DNA of 9,767 nucleotides from positions 1-9,767 of the forward strand of contig JAUHWE010000129.1 in NCBI GenBank assembly GCA_030424825.1, in the 5' to 3' direction. The stretch is from Verrucomicrobiia bacterium (lineage in GTDB: Bacteria > Verrucomicrobiota > Verrucomicrobiia > Opitutales > Opitutaceae). Positions 1 through 7,464 of this stretch are shown here, piece by piece (position 1 is the first letter of the stretch; each line of letters begins with the position of its first letter). The notes beneath the pieces are model-generated. The model saw nothing but the letters and a program-made list of their open reading frames with translations. It had not been told where the DNA came from and did not search any database. Both the position numbers and the translations under genes were made by a program.

Positions 1-981
1 CGCGACACGATCCCCCTTGTTAATAAATCCATCTTCGACCGCTTTCGCCAACGTGATCGGCAACGCCGCCGACCCCGTGTTCCCAAAGGTCTGATAGGAC
101 GAATAATCTTTTTCATTCTCCAGACCCAATGTTTCGAAAAGCAGCTTTTGATGCGCACTTCCAACTTGATGGCAAATAACGCGATCAGCCGTATCATTCT
201 CCCAACCCAATTCGGCTTTGAACGAATCCCAAGTCCTCTCTGCTAAGTTCACCCCAGCATGAAGCATCTCTTCCGAATCCGTCTGCATTTCATAGCCTAA
301 TCCTTCCGCATTGGAATCCCCCTGGCAGAGGTCATTGCTAGATGTATCCGCCAAACAAGCGCCACCAAGAAGTCGATGTCCATTGGGTGAAAGTGATTCA
401 TGACACACCACTGCTGCGACCGCTCCCGCTCCAATCGTCAGGTTAGCAAAGTACGGTTTTATCGTTTTTCTGGTCAAGTCCCGTTCCAGCAATAACTGGA
501 TGGTCCTCTCAAGAAGCGGCTTTCCGTTCTCCCCGGAAACCACAATTCCGCTTTTGACTTGACCCGAGTCGATCATGGCAGACAAGAGCGTCAAGGAATT
601 CAGAAACCCAAGACAGGCATTGGACACATCCATCACCTGTACATTCGGACTAAGCCCCATCAGACGATGGGCAAAAGAAGCCGTTGCCGGTTCGAGCATA
701 TCCCGGCTCACCGAACTATGGATACAAACTTCAATCTGGCCTGGTGAGATCCGGCTTTTCTCGAGTGCCCTCTTTCCCGCCTCGGCACTGGCATCGGAAG
801 GCCTAATTGCGTGATTCCAGAAGCGGCGTTCTCGAATCCCAGTCATCAATTCCAGACGCCCCTCTGGCAGGTGTAGTCGATCGTAAAGCGGCTTCAATTT
901 TTCCTCAATATCCGCACTCGTCCAGACTTCCGGCGGAGCTACATAGGCAAGAGAATCGATAACTGTTGATTTTATATGCAC
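1..981 (-). CDS. oleA: OleA-like 3-oxoacyl-ACP synthase III family condensing enzyme (3' end cut by window)
   Basis: Thiolase-fold enzyme of the FabH/OleA family; 327 codons are visible and about 15-20 residues are missing at the left edge. The catalytic triad is present: Cys123 in NACLGF, His271 in CHQVG and Asn301 in FGNTGSAAL. Glu97 in RDMLEPAT lies 26 residues before the Cys, the same spacing as Glu117/Cys143 in Xanthomonas OleA. This Glu marks enzymes that condense two acyl chains (OleA, PpyS, CorB/MxnB) and is absent from ordinary FabH. Known OleA joins two acyl-CoAs into a beta-keto acid in the cytosol. The start is GTG at 981, because an in-frame TAG lies two codons upstream and no ATG is available nearby; no Shine-Dalgarno is visible. 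It is the last visible gene of a minus-strand operon, 120 bp after the enoyl reductase. OleB, OleC and OleD would be expected to the left, outside the window. A plain FabH role is the main alternative. Confidence 0.8.
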   Translation of the reverse strand, partial: MHIKSTVIDSLAYVAPPEVWTSADIEEKLKPLYDRLHLPEGRLELMTGIRERRFWNHAIRPSDASAEAGKRALEKSRISPGQIEVCIHSSVSRDMLEPATASFAHRLMGLSPNVQVMDVSNACLGFLNSLTLLSAMIDSGQVKSGIVVSGENGKPLLERTIQLLLERDLTRKTIKPYFANLTIGAGAVAAVVCHESLSPNGHRLLGGACLADTSSNDLCQGDSNAEGLGYEMQTDSEEMLHAGVNLAERTWDSFKAELGWENDTADRVICHQVGSAHQKLLFETLGLENEKDYSSYQTFGNTGSAALPITLAKAVEDGFINKGDRVA

Positions 982-1101
982 TATCTAAATGAGGATATCA
1001 GAACAAAGATTGAAGAATCTTCGAAAAGCACCTGTTTGCGCAATTTTCGATTGCTTCCTACACTGTGAGATACTTCTCGCTCTCTGTTCCTCGATCTTAG
1101 T

Positions 1102-1935
1102 TCACAATTCCTCATTCTTACTTCTTTCCTTATCCTCCGGCCTCATCGTCAACCGCACTACTTCTTCATCAAAATAGTTGATGCCCATACCCGCATCCAG
1201 AACCAGACTGGTGCCATTCATTCCGCTCGAACGATCGCTAATGAGAAAAGCCACCGCGTTAGCCACCTCCTGGGTACGTAACGCTTCCTTGCGGAAGGTT
1301 AGCTTTTCGCTGTAAAGATAACTCTCGAGGTATCCCGGTATTCCCGCTGAAGCGCTCGTTTTCAACGTACCCGGATTGACGGTATTGAAACGGACCCGCG
1401 TATCCTTGCTAAATGACTTGGCCAAGTATCGAATCGAGGAATCGAGAGACGCTTTGATTGGCGACATGTATCCATAATTCTCGGCCGTTATGGTCAGGGA
1501 GGAAATGCTGATGGCGACGACCGATGCGGACTCATTGAGCACCGGTTTAAACGCGTTTGCGATCTCGACCAATGAAAAGCTCGAGATTGCGGTGGCTTGA
1601 AGATAGTCTTCCCTTTTCGTCTCGTGAAACGGCTTAAATCCATCACTGTAATTAGCGAAGGCAATTGAGTGCACGATCCCGTCGAGCTTTCCGTGATCTC
1701 GAGCCACGTCTTCCGCAAGCTTTCTTATTTCATCGGGCTCCTCAACATCACAGACGTATACCGGCTTGCCACGCAATAGCTTCGCCGATGTCTCTTTTCT
1801 GGCTTCAGACCGGACAGAAAATACTACCTTAGCACCCGCCTCTTCCAATGTCTTTGCGGCGAACCAGGCTACGCTCTTACGGTTGGCCACTCCCATGACC
1901 AGCACCGTTTTATTCTCCAGTCCGAGAAAGCTCAT
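1102..1935 (-). CDS. fabI: Enoyl-ACP reductase-like SDR, FabI/FabL type
   Basis: Short-chain dehydrogenase of 277 residues (E. coli FabI has 262) that should reduce an enoyl-ACP double bond with NAD(P)H. The N-terminal cofactor motif [14 protein letters not shown] (residues 15-28) is FabI-like, as is HSIAFA (89-94). The catalytic pattern is Tyr154-x6-Lys161 ([11 protein letters not shown]), which is the enoyl-reductase spacing, not the Y-x3-K of ketoreductases. The segment [16 protein letters not shown] (184-199) matches the substrate-loop region of FabI. The position of E. coli Tyr146 appears to be Ile144, so the active site is not standard; the ENY context also recalls Bacillus FabL. It starts 4 bp after the fabZ stop, with a strong AGGAGG inside the fabZ end, so the two are translationally tight. 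Co-location with FabZ and an OleA-like enzyme suggests a dedicated role, not housekeeping lipid synthesis. That is inference. Confidence 0.85.
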   Translation of the reverse strand: MSFLGLENKTVLVMGVANRKSVAWFAAKTLEEAGAKVVFSVRSEARKETSAKLLRGKPVYVCDVEEPDEIRKLAEDVARDHGKLDGIVHSIAFANYSDGFKPFHETKREDYLQATAISSFSLVEIANAFKPVLNESASVVAISISSLTITAENYGYMSPIKASLDSSIRYLAKSFSKDTRVRFNTVNPGTLKTSASAGIPGYLESYLYSEKLTFRKEALRTQEVANAVAFLISDRSSGMNGTSLVLDAGMGINYFDEEVVRLTMRPEDKERSKNEEL

Positions 1936-1939
1936 GAAA

Positions 1940-2404
1940 TCATGCCTCCTGCTCGGCTTTCGCTAGGGCAACGCTGAAGGTTACATTCATAACGCGCTTA
2001 CCCTTCGCGTTCTTCACACTGCCAGTCATGAAAATGAATCGTCTCGCTTTCTCCTTGAGCTTGACTGTGATGTACAAGTCGTCGCCTGGGCGCACGATAC
2101 TCCGAAAACGGGCATCCACGATTTTTGTCAGCACCGGCACCATGTCCGGATCCGCCTCTAACTCTTCGGCGAGCATTCGGGTCAGAAAAATCGCCCCCGT
2201 CTGGAAAACCGCTTCGGAAATCAGAACCCCCGGCATAATCGGGTTTCCCGGATAATGCCCTTCGAAAAAGGGCTCACTCGCGTTGACATGCCGTTTCGCC
2301 GTCAACGACTCCTCAGTTTGCTCGACGACTTCATCGACAAAGAGAAAGGGAGGACGGTGCGGTATTGCTTGTAGGATCTCGTCGGTTGCCATGTTTCGTT
2401 CCAT
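1940..2404 (-). CDS. fabZ: 3-hydroxyacyl-ACP dehydratase FabZ
   Basis: Hot-dog-fold dehydratase of 154 residues, the usual FabZ size, which removes water from 3-hydroxyacyl-ACP. The hallmark [13 protein letters not shown] is at residues 14-26. The active-site segment [20 protein letters not shown] contains His50 and Glu64, with the same 14-residue spacing as in E. coli FabZ. The upstream ATG at 2404 follows GGCGGA; ATG at 2392 (Met5) is an equally possible start preceded by GGAA. The gene sits 19 bp after the FAD oxidoreductase and 4 bp before the enoyl reductase, so the three are surely cotranscribed. The organism probably has another fabZ for core lipid synthesis, and this copy may be pathway-specific. 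That last point is inference and cannot be tested from this window. Confidence 0.92.
   Translation of the reverse strand: MERNMATDEILQAIPHRPPFLFVDEVVEQTEESLTAKRHVNASEPFFEGHYPGNPIMPGVLISEAVFQTGAIFLTRMLAEELEADPDMVPVLTKIVDARFRSIVRPGDDLYITVKLKEKARRFIFMTGSVKNAKGKRVMNVTFSVALAKAEQEA
1945..1950 (-). promoter_or_regulatory. Ribosome binding site of the enoyl reductase gene
   Basis: A perfect AGGAGG lies 9 nt before the ATG at 1935, embedded in the last codons of fabZ. It is one of only two strong Shine-Dalgarno sequences seen in this window. It fixes the start, and it rules out the out-of-frame ATG that lies between it and 1935. Confidence 0.75.
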
Positions 2405-2423
2405 ATTTTCCGCCGCGCCAATA

Positions 2424-3914
2424 CTAGGCGACGTGTGCCTCTTCGGTTTGGCCCTCGTTCTTCGCGGAAGTTAGTTGCTTGTCCACTTTATTGGCTACAA
2501 TAACGCCATAATTCATCGTGCCCAACCAGCCGGACATGATTATCCCCACAGAGCCCGCGTGATACAGTCCCTGAATTTGGTCGGGCAATTCCATGGAACA
2601 CTTCAATCCTTCGAACTTCGTTCCAAACGAAGTACCACCCGGATGACGCGTATAGTAATGGATTGTTCTCGGAGTCGCGGCATCCAGATAGTCGATCTTT
2701 GAACGCACATCCGGAATATATTTCTCCAGGGCAACGATCGATTCTTCGATCAACCGCTTTTTGTGAGCCTCGTATTCATCTTCAGACAATTGATTCCAAT
2801 CTCCGTATTTGCCATTCAACGACGCTACAACCGTATAACGCCCCGATCCAGGACGTGTTTCCGGATAGTATACCGAAAACGTTCGGCTCGTCGTTTTAAA
2901 GTCGACCAGCTCGTCGCTTGAAAAGTGTTCCGCATCGGATGTGAAGACAAGATCCCCAATATTGGGGATCGTCTCACCCGCTTTAATCCCCATGTAAACC
3001 TGGCAGGAACTCGAGTTGATGCGGACGGCATTCAATTCCTCAATGTACGCTTTCGAAAATCGGTCTTCGCCGACAAGTCGCTTAACCGTGCTGACAATAT
3101 TGGCATTCGACACAACCGCCTTGCACCGAATTGTCTGGCGATTCCCGAACTCGCCGTTTCGCTCCCTTCCGCTAACGACCGCCCCCGTAATCGAAGTCCC
3201 ATTCGAGTCCTCATCCGTCAACACCGCTTCAACTAAAACATTCTTTCGAAGCTCGACCCCATTACGTTTCATCTCTTCCACCATTTTCCCGATCAGGACA
3301 TCAGTCCCCCCTTGGAAGGTGAAAACCCCCTTGCTCATGAAATTGGAGAAAACAATCCCGAACGTAATCGCAGGATCATCCAAAGTCGAGCCGTTGGCAT
3401 AGGCGATCGGCTCCAGTAAAAGGCGGTGCACGTCATCACGCCCTGGAAAGAACTCCTCGAACATTTCACCAGTAGTCCTCTGGTCATCATCGTAGAAATT
3501 CATCTGCCGCAAATGAACATAGAACGCCTCCACCTGGTCACGGGAGAGTTCGAATTTCTCCACCAGAATATTCGTGAAATCTTCCCGGTCAAACGTAGTC
3601 CAAACATCAAACTGGGGATTAACGAATCGCACATCCTTTAGCTGATGGATCGAATCCGCAATCTCCTTGGTCCAGTACTTCCGGCACGACTTCACCATTC
3701 CGTACGGGAACCCGTGCAGCGAAATATCGAAAATATGCCTTCCGGGCCGCTTGAACCATGTCGCGAGCCCCCCGTACTGATAGTGGTGCTCGAGCAAAAG
3801 AACCGAGTGCCCGCACTTCGCGAGAACATTGGCACTCGTCAAGCCGCCGAGTCCGCTGCCGATCACCACGACATCGTACGCTTCCTTAACGCCTTCTAGC
3901 CAGTCTTTGCCCAT
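2424..3914 (-). CDS. FAD-dependent phytoene-desaturase/RetSat-like oxidoreductase
   Basis: Amine-oxidase-fold flavoprotein of 496 residues (CrtI, CRTISO and RetSat relatives are about this long). The N-terminal dinucleotide-binding motif is at residues 14-24 ([11 protein letters not shown]), with the ribose-binding Glu at 42. A second conserved FAD segment lies near 450-470 ([19 protein letters not shown]). Family members desaturate, isomerise or saturate conjugated or isolated double bonds in long hydrophobic chains. Here the neighbours are FabZ, FabI and OleA-like genes, not carotenoid genes, so a fatty acyl or polyene substrate is more likely than a carotenoid; the exact reaction cannot be read off. 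The chosen start is the ATG at 3914. A TTG at 3959 would add 15 residues, [15 protein letters not shown], ahead of the natural N-terminus and run through an inverted repeat. It is the first gene of the operon, divergent from the cyclophilin gene across a 169-bp gap that probably holds both promoters. Confidence 0.88.
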   Translation of the reverse strand: MGKDWLEGVKEAYDVVVIGSGLGGLTSANVLAKCGHSVLLLEHHYQYGGLATWFKRPGRHIFDISLHGFPYGMVKSCRKYWTKEIADSIHQLKDVRFVNPQFDVWTTFDREDFTNILVEKFELSRDQVEAFYVHLRQMNFYDDDQRTTGEMFEEFFPGRDDVHRLLLEPIAYANGSTLDDPAITFGIVFSNFMSKGVFTFQGGTDVLIGKMVEEMKRNGVELRKNVLVEAVLTDEDSNGTSITGAVVSGRERNGEFGNRQTIRCKAVVSNANIVSTVKRLVGEDRFSKAYIEELNAVRINSSSCQVYMGIKAGETIPNIGDLVFTSDAEHFSSDELVDFKTTSRTFSVYYPETRPGSGRYTVVASLNGKYGDWNQLSEDEYEAHKKRLIEESIVALEKYIPDVRSKIDYLDAATPRTIHYYTRHPGGTSFGTKFEGLKCSMELPDQIQGLYHAGSVGIIMSGWLGTMNYGVIVANKVDKQLTSAKNEGQTEEAHVA

Positions 3915-3947
3915 AAGGGGCGCAGTGAAGGAAGCTTTGCGCCCCTT
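3915..3947 (-). promoter_or_regulatory. Perfect 10-bp hairpin abutting the operon's first start codon
   Basis: AAGGGGCGCA (3915-3924) and TGCGCCCCTT (3938-3947) are exact inverse complements around a 13-nt loop. On the minus-strand transcript the hairpin ends directly against the ATG at 3914, covering the place where a ribosome binding site should be. There is no T run after it, so it is not an intrinsic terminator. It could gate translation of the oxidoreductase or bind a regulator as DNA. If translation starts at TTG 3959 it would instead be coding. The function is unknown. Confidence 0.45.
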
Positions 3948-4083
3948 GACAACTCTCAAATGCGGCGGGATTCCGGTAGCTCAAACGATATCCCCCAATC
4001 GACCGAACTGAGCCCTGCACCCGAGTCTTGGGATCCGTTTTCTCCTTGCCACCCAGATACCTTAAATTCAGAACGACCCCTCT

Positions 4084-4560
4084 ATGAGCAAAACCCGCGT
4101 AAAATTCGAAACGAATCAGGGAACTATCGAGTTCAAACTCTATCCGGACTTCGCTCCGAAAGCGTGTGAGAACTTCACCACACACGTTGAAAACGGTTAC
4201 TACGATGGAATCGTCTTCCATCGGGTCATCCCGGAATTCATGGTTCAGTGCGGTGATCCCACGGGAACGGGACGCGGCGGAGAATCGATCTGGGGGAAGC
4301 CTTTCGAAGATGAATGCACCACGGAGCTTCGGTTCGACAAGACTGGCATTCTCGCCATGGCCAACGCTGGTCCGGGCACCAACGGCAGCCAGTTTTTTAT
4401 CACAACCGCGAAAACACCTTGGCTCAATATGCGCCACACCATTTTTGGCGAAGTGGTAGAAGGATACGACATCGTCCAGGCAATTGAAGGCGTCGCGACA
4501 GATGGAGGAGACAAGCCCATCGAAGTGCAGAAGATCGTCAAAGCGACCGTTATCGAATAA
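4084..4560 (+). CDS. Cyclophilin-type peptidyl-prolyl cis-trans isomerase
   Basis: Single-domain cyclophilin of 158 residues that isomerises Xaa-Pro bonds during folding. There is no signal peptide, so it should be cytoplasmic. The segments FHRVIPEFMVQCGD (45-58) and GTNGSQFFIT (98-107) are canonical. Active-site residues equivalent to human CypA Arg55, Phe60, Met61, Gln63, Phe113, Trp121, Leu122 and His126 are present at a constant offset of 8 (Arg47, Phe52, Met53, Gln55, Phe105, Trp113, Leu114, His118). The Trp is often replaced in bacterial PpiB proteins such as that of E. coli, so this one is closer to the eukaryote-like, cyclosporin-binding type. The ATG has no clear Shine-Dalgarno. It is monocistronic: an intrinsic terminator follows 24 bp after the stop. 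It diverges from the lipid-type operon, and no functional link is implied. Confidence 0.95.
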   Translation: MSKTRVKFETNQGTIEFKLYPDFAPKACENFTTHVENGYYDGIVFHRVIPEFMVQCGDPTGTGRGGESIWGKPFEDECTTELRFDKTGILAMANAGPGTNGSQFFITTAKTPWLNMRHTIFGEVVEGYDIVQAIEGVATDGGDKPIEVQKIVKATVIE

Positions 4561-4584
4561 ACGGAATCGCAATTCTATTTACCT

Positions 4585-4618
4585 ACGAGCCCAATCTGAT
4601 TCAGGTTGGGCTCGTTTT
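4585..4618 (+). terminator. Intrinsic terminator of the cyclophilin gene
   Basis: ACGAGCCCAA (4585-4594) pairs perfectly with TTGGGCTCGT (4606-4615). An inner CTG/CAG adds three more pairs past one mismatch, leaving a 3-nt loop. The stem ends in TTTT (4615-4618). Its position just after the stop at 4560 fits Rho-independent termination on the plus strand. Confidence 0.85.
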
Positions 4619-4677
4619 GCAAAGAGCCGAATCAGCTTTCTGGCCTTTTTACCTCCATTGGCCAAAACCACTTCAGA

Positions 4678-5442
4678 ATGACCGCCAACAGCCACAACTA
4701 CTCCGAACTTGAGAAACGTTGGAACACTCTAGCCCAAAAGATGGGCTGGCATATCACCACGCTCTATCGGGAATCGGATTATCCTGTGTTGGCCATCCAA
4801 AATGATGCCGCCCAAAAGTCGGTTTCCGGTGGCTTCTACCTCTCCGCTGGTGTACATGGGGATGAATGCGCTCCGGTCTGGGCACTGTTAAACTGGGCAG
4901 AGACAAATGGTTCATCACCCACGCTCGACGACCGCCCCCTCGTCATACTGCCCTGCCTCAACCCCCATGGCCTCATCAACAATGAACGCCTCGACTCCCA
5001 GGGAATCGATCTAAACCGCAACTTCCAAAATGCCGACCATCCTTTAATCAAAACGTGGCAGGACTTTCTTCGAGGAAGGCAGTTCGACCTAGCCCTGAAC
5101 CTCCACGAGGACTACGATTCTGGAGGTATATACCTTTACGAACTGAGCCGAAACAAATCCCTCGGCGACCGTCTGCTGGCAGCCTGTGAGGAGATTATCC
5201 CGCGGGACATCGCGGCAGAGATCGACGGAACTGAAATGGTCAACGGACTGCTCAAACGAACCGATGACATCGAGCGAATCGCGGAAGAGGAGCTCGGAGG
5301 GTGGCCCGAATCGATCTGGCTTCATCTGAAACTCTCGACTGACGCCTTCACCTTCGAAACGCCTAGCGAGATGGACCTCGATCGAAGAATCCAAGCCCAC
5401 CTACGATTCATTGAGACTGCCATCCAATTTCAAAATGCATAA
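4678..5442 (+). CDS. M14-family zinc carboxypeptidase / deacylase-like hydrolase
   Basis: Cytosolic metallohydrolase of 254 residues related to MpaA-type carboxypeptidases and the AstE/aspartoacylase branch of M14. The zinc ligands are seen as His60 and Glu63 in GVHGDE, and His143 in NLHEDYD. Substrate-carboxylate residues are in DLNRNF (111-116), and the catalytic Glu227 lies in FTFETPS. There is no signal peptide, so periplasmic peptidoglycan trimming is unlikely; cleavage of a peptide, murein peptide or N-acyl amino acid in the cytosol fits. The substrate cannot be assigned. The start is the ATG at 4678. Upstream in-frame TTG codons such as 4606 would put the N-terminus inside the preceding terminator. 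It lies alone between the cyclophilin terminator and the convergent ilvB gene. Confidence 0.85.
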   Translation: MTANSHNYSELEKRWNTLAQKMGWHITTLYRESDYPVLAIQNDAAQKSVSGGFYLSAGVHGDECAPVWALLNWAETNGSSPTLDDRPLVILPCLNPHGLINNERLDSQGIDLNRNFQNADHPLIKTWQDFLRGRQFDLALNLHEDYDSGGIYLYELSRNKSLGDRLLAACEEIIPRDIAAEIDGTEMVNGLLKRTDDIERIAEEELGGWPESIWLHLKLSTDAFTFETPSEMDLDRRIQAHLRFIETAIQFQNA

Positions 5443-5520
5443 CGCCATCACCACTCCCCCAACCTCGAACCAACCTCCTCCCTCCATCCCCCCGAAAACA
5501 CTCAAAACAAAGCAGGCACC
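5443..5520 (+). terminator. C-rich, G-poor tract, possible Rho entry (rut) site
   Basis: The 78 nt directly after the hydrolase stop contain 40 C and 6 G by hand count, with many CC and YC dimers and no obvious stem. This C-over-G bubble is what Rho binds on nascent RNA. No intrinsic terminator with a T run follows this gene. The complementary strand is G-rich (runs of 6, 5 and 3 G), so a G-quadruplex there is an alternative reading. Confidence 0.35.
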
Positions 5521-5524
5521 TCTT

Positions 5525-5573
5525 CTATAAGGCCCAAAAACTTTAGAAGGTTCTAAAGTTTTTGGCCTTATAG
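5525..5573. repeat. 23-bp-arm inverted repeat between convergent genes
   Basis: The arms at 5525-5548 and 5551-5573 are complementary over 23 bp with one bulged C at about 5533-5535 and only GG between them. The arms begin and end with CTATAAGGCC / GGCCTTATAG and carry AAAAAC/GTTTTT inside. It lies between the convergent hydrolase and ilvB genes, so it may protect or terminate both transcripts, but there is no T run outside the stem in either direction. It could also be a dispersed palindrome. The rest of the 5443-5687 gap shows nothing further. Confidence 0.7.
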
Positions 5574-5687
5574 GCGGTGTCTGTTTTATCGGTTAGCCGC
5601 GTTCTGGATTTGTTGGGTGTCTATCCTTTTCAATCTCTCTCAGGTTCAGCGACAATCAATGGAATGACTCACTTTGTTAGAGGCTCC

Positions 5688-7352
5688 TTACTCATAGATC
5701 ATTTCCTTGTTGGCCCCTCCTGGCGGCACCATCGGAAAAACCTTCTGGTGAACGTCAATCGGCGCATTGATCAATGCTGGACCGGGTTGGGCCAGCGCTT
5801 TTGCCAATTCTAGTATGGGGTCTTGGCAATCGCCTAAATCGTAGGCAGCCATTTGGAAGCCCTCCGCGATAGCACGAAAGTCAACTGCCCGGCTGTAGTT
5901 GCTAGCGAATATTCGCTTCCCGTAAAACAAGTCTTGCTGTTGATGAACCAGACCCAAAGAGTTGTTGTTACATAGGACGATTTTTACGTTCACGTTTTCC
6001 TCAACTGCCGTAATGAGTTCCTGGATATTCATCAACAGGCTGCCATCCCCAGAAAAGCAAACCACCGTGGCATTGGGTTTTTCCAAAGCAGCTCCAATCG
6101 CAGCCGGCAGGCCAAACCCCATTGTGCCCAGACCACCGGAGGTAAGCCACTGGCGCGGTCTCTCAAAGGGAAACGCTTGGGCTACCCGCATCTGATGCTG
6201 ACCCACGTCGGTCGTTATATAAGTTTCACCCTCGAGCATCCGGGCAACGTAATCGATTATTCCATAGGGTGAGAGTGGGTTCTGCAAATCGCCCATTTGC
6301 ATGGGCTGTGAAGACTTCAACAGGGTGATTCGCTCATTCCAGGCATCTTCCGGGCGACTCTCAATTTTTGGTAGAATCGCATCCAAAGCTTCATTTAGAT
6401 CCGCAACAATTCCGATGTGGGCATTCTTGATCTTGTCGAGCTCACTGGCGTCTATATCGATATGAACGATCTTCGCATGGGGGCAAAACTGGGCAACCTT
6501 CCCCGTCGCCCGATCATCGAACCGAGCCCCAAGCGCAATCAGAGTATCACATTCCTCCAGCGCTTGATTCGTGTAGCGTGCCGCATGCATGCCAAGCATA
6601 CCCAACGATAACGGATGCCGAACCGGCAGTGCCCCCAACCCCATTAAGGTCATAACCGTAGGAGCATTCAGCGCTTCAACCAACATTCGAACGCGCTCCG
6701 AGGCATTCGAATGAATCGCTCCACCACCTACATATACGATCGGTCGCTTAGCCTCATTTATCATCGTAGCTGCCAATTGGATACTCTTGGCTTCCGCCTC
6801 CGGAGGCAAATCGGGCGTACCCGGTTCAGGCCACTCTCCTATTGAAATCCGTTCGAGCTGCACATCCTTAGGAACATCGATCCAAACAGGTCCCGGTCGA
6901 CCCGACTGGGCAATCGCAAACGCTGCAGGAATGATATCCAAAAGCTCGCTAGCGGACCGGGCAAAAAAGCTGTGCTTGGTAATCGGAACACTCAGTCCAT
7001 ACGTGTCAATCTCCTGGAAAGCATCGGTCCCAATCATTGCTTGGGGAACCTGGCCCGTGATACAGATAATAGGTATCGAATCCAGTTTGGCATCTGCAAC
7101 CGCGGAAATCGCATTGGTTGCTCCGGGACCTGAAGTAGCGAAAAACACAGCGGGCATGCCCGTAGCTCGAGCTTGGCCCTGAGCGATAAAACCCGCTCCT
7201 TGCTCATGCCGTGCTAATACATGACGAATGTTCCCCGATTGCGACAAAGCGTCATACATCGGCAGATTGGCTCCACCGGGTATGCCCGCCAGTTGCTGGA
7301 TGCCTTGTCGCTCCAGTAGTTTGATAATGATTTCAGCGCCTGTATATTCCAT
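5688..7352 (-). CDS. ilvB: Acetohydroxyacid (acetolactate) synthase catalytic subunit, isozyme I type
   Basis: Thiamine-diphosphate enzyme of 554 residues that joins pyruvate with pyruvate, or with 2-oxobutyrate, in the first common step of branched-chain amino acid synthesis. The catalytic Glu50 is in RHEQGAGF, and the ThDP/Mg motif runs from GDG (435-437) to NNN (462-464). The FAD-binding region is intact. Stretches such as PRQWLTSGGLGTMGFGLPAAIGAAL and the C-terminal MVPPGGAN follow E. coli IlvB (AHAS I) closely. In GLVHQQQ the residue that is Trp in AHAS II is Gln472, as in AHAS I; that residue governs preference for 2-oxobutyrate, so this enzyme may favour acetolactate (Val/Leu). No ilvN regulatory-subunit gene lies downstream, because the next gene is convergent. 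A Val-rich leader peptide and terminator precede it. The ATG at 7352 has no strong Shine-Dalgarno. Confidence 0.96.
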   Translation of the reverse strand: MEYTGAEIIIKLLERQGIQQLAGIPGGANLPMYDALSQSGNIRHVLARHEQGAGFIAQGQARATGMPAVFFATSGPGATNAISAVADAKLDSIPIICITGQVPQAMIGTDAFQEIDTYGLSVPITKHSFFARSASELLDIIPAAFAIAQSGRPGPVWIDVPKDVQLERISIGEWPEPGTPDLPPEAEAKSIQLAATMINEAKRPIVYVGGGAIHSNASERVRMLVEALNAPTVMTLMGLGALPVRHPLSLGMLGMHAARYTNQALEECDTLIALGARFDDRATGKVAQFCPHAKIVHIDIDASELDKIKNAHIGIVADLNEALDAILPKIESRPEDAWNERITLLKSSQPMQMGDLQNPLSPYGIIDYVARMLEGETYITTDVGQHQMRVAQAFPFERPRQWLTSGGLGTMGFGLPAAIGAALEKPNATVVCFSGDGSLLMNIQELITAVEENVNVKIVLCNNNSLGLVHQQQDLFYGKRIFASNYSRAVDFRAIAEGFQMAAYDLGDCQDPILELAKALAQPGPALINAPIDVHQKVFPMVPPGGANKEMIYE

Positions 7353-7405
7353 ATTTCATTTAGTTGATTGATGAACGCCGACTTGAGCCGATGGGATCGT
7401 AAACA

Positions 7406-7441
7406 CGAAAAACCCGCCGGATTGCGCCGGCGGGTTTTTCG
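7406..7441 (-). terminator. Attenuator terminator in the ilvB leader
   Basis: The arms 7406-7420 and 7427-7441 are perfect 15-bp complements with a 6-nt loop. The GC core is CCCGCCGG/CCGGCGGG, and on the minus strand it is followed at once by TTTTT. It starts 23 nt after the leader-peptide stop and ends 53 nt before the ilvB ATG. A strong terminator upstream of a gene on the gene's own strand makes sense only as a conditional attenuator. The stem is symmetric and could also work on the plus strand, but no plus-strand gene ends there. Confidence 0.88.
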
Positions 7442-7464
7442 AAATTCGTATTTAAACGTATTCG

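Noticed and set aside
982..1101. Separate promoter or terminator between the enoyl reductase and the OleA-like gene
   Set aside because: The 120-bp gap shows only a 5-bp GAAGA/TCTTC palindrome and no T-tailed stem or convincing promoter hexamers.
2424..3914. Carotenoid biosynthesis locus
   Set aside because: The CrtI-like protein stands alone with fatty-acid-type genes; no phytoene synthase, cyclase or GGPP synthase is in the window.
3915..3959. TTG start at 3959 for the FAD oxidoreductase
   Set aside because: It adds 15 residues without family similarity and crosses the inverted repeat. The ATG at 3914 already leaves 13 residues before the FAD-binding strand. Not excluded, only less likely.
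3886..4572. 228-codon minus-strand frame opposite the cyclophilin gene
   Set aside because: It is antisense to a clear cyclophilin with all catalytic residues. It is open only because of that gene's codon use, and it has no recognisable domains.
4606..4677. N-terminal extension of the M14 hydrolase from a TTG start
   Set aside because: The extension would begin in the right arm of the cyclophilin terminator and has no M14-like content. The ATG at 4678 gives a normal N-terminus.
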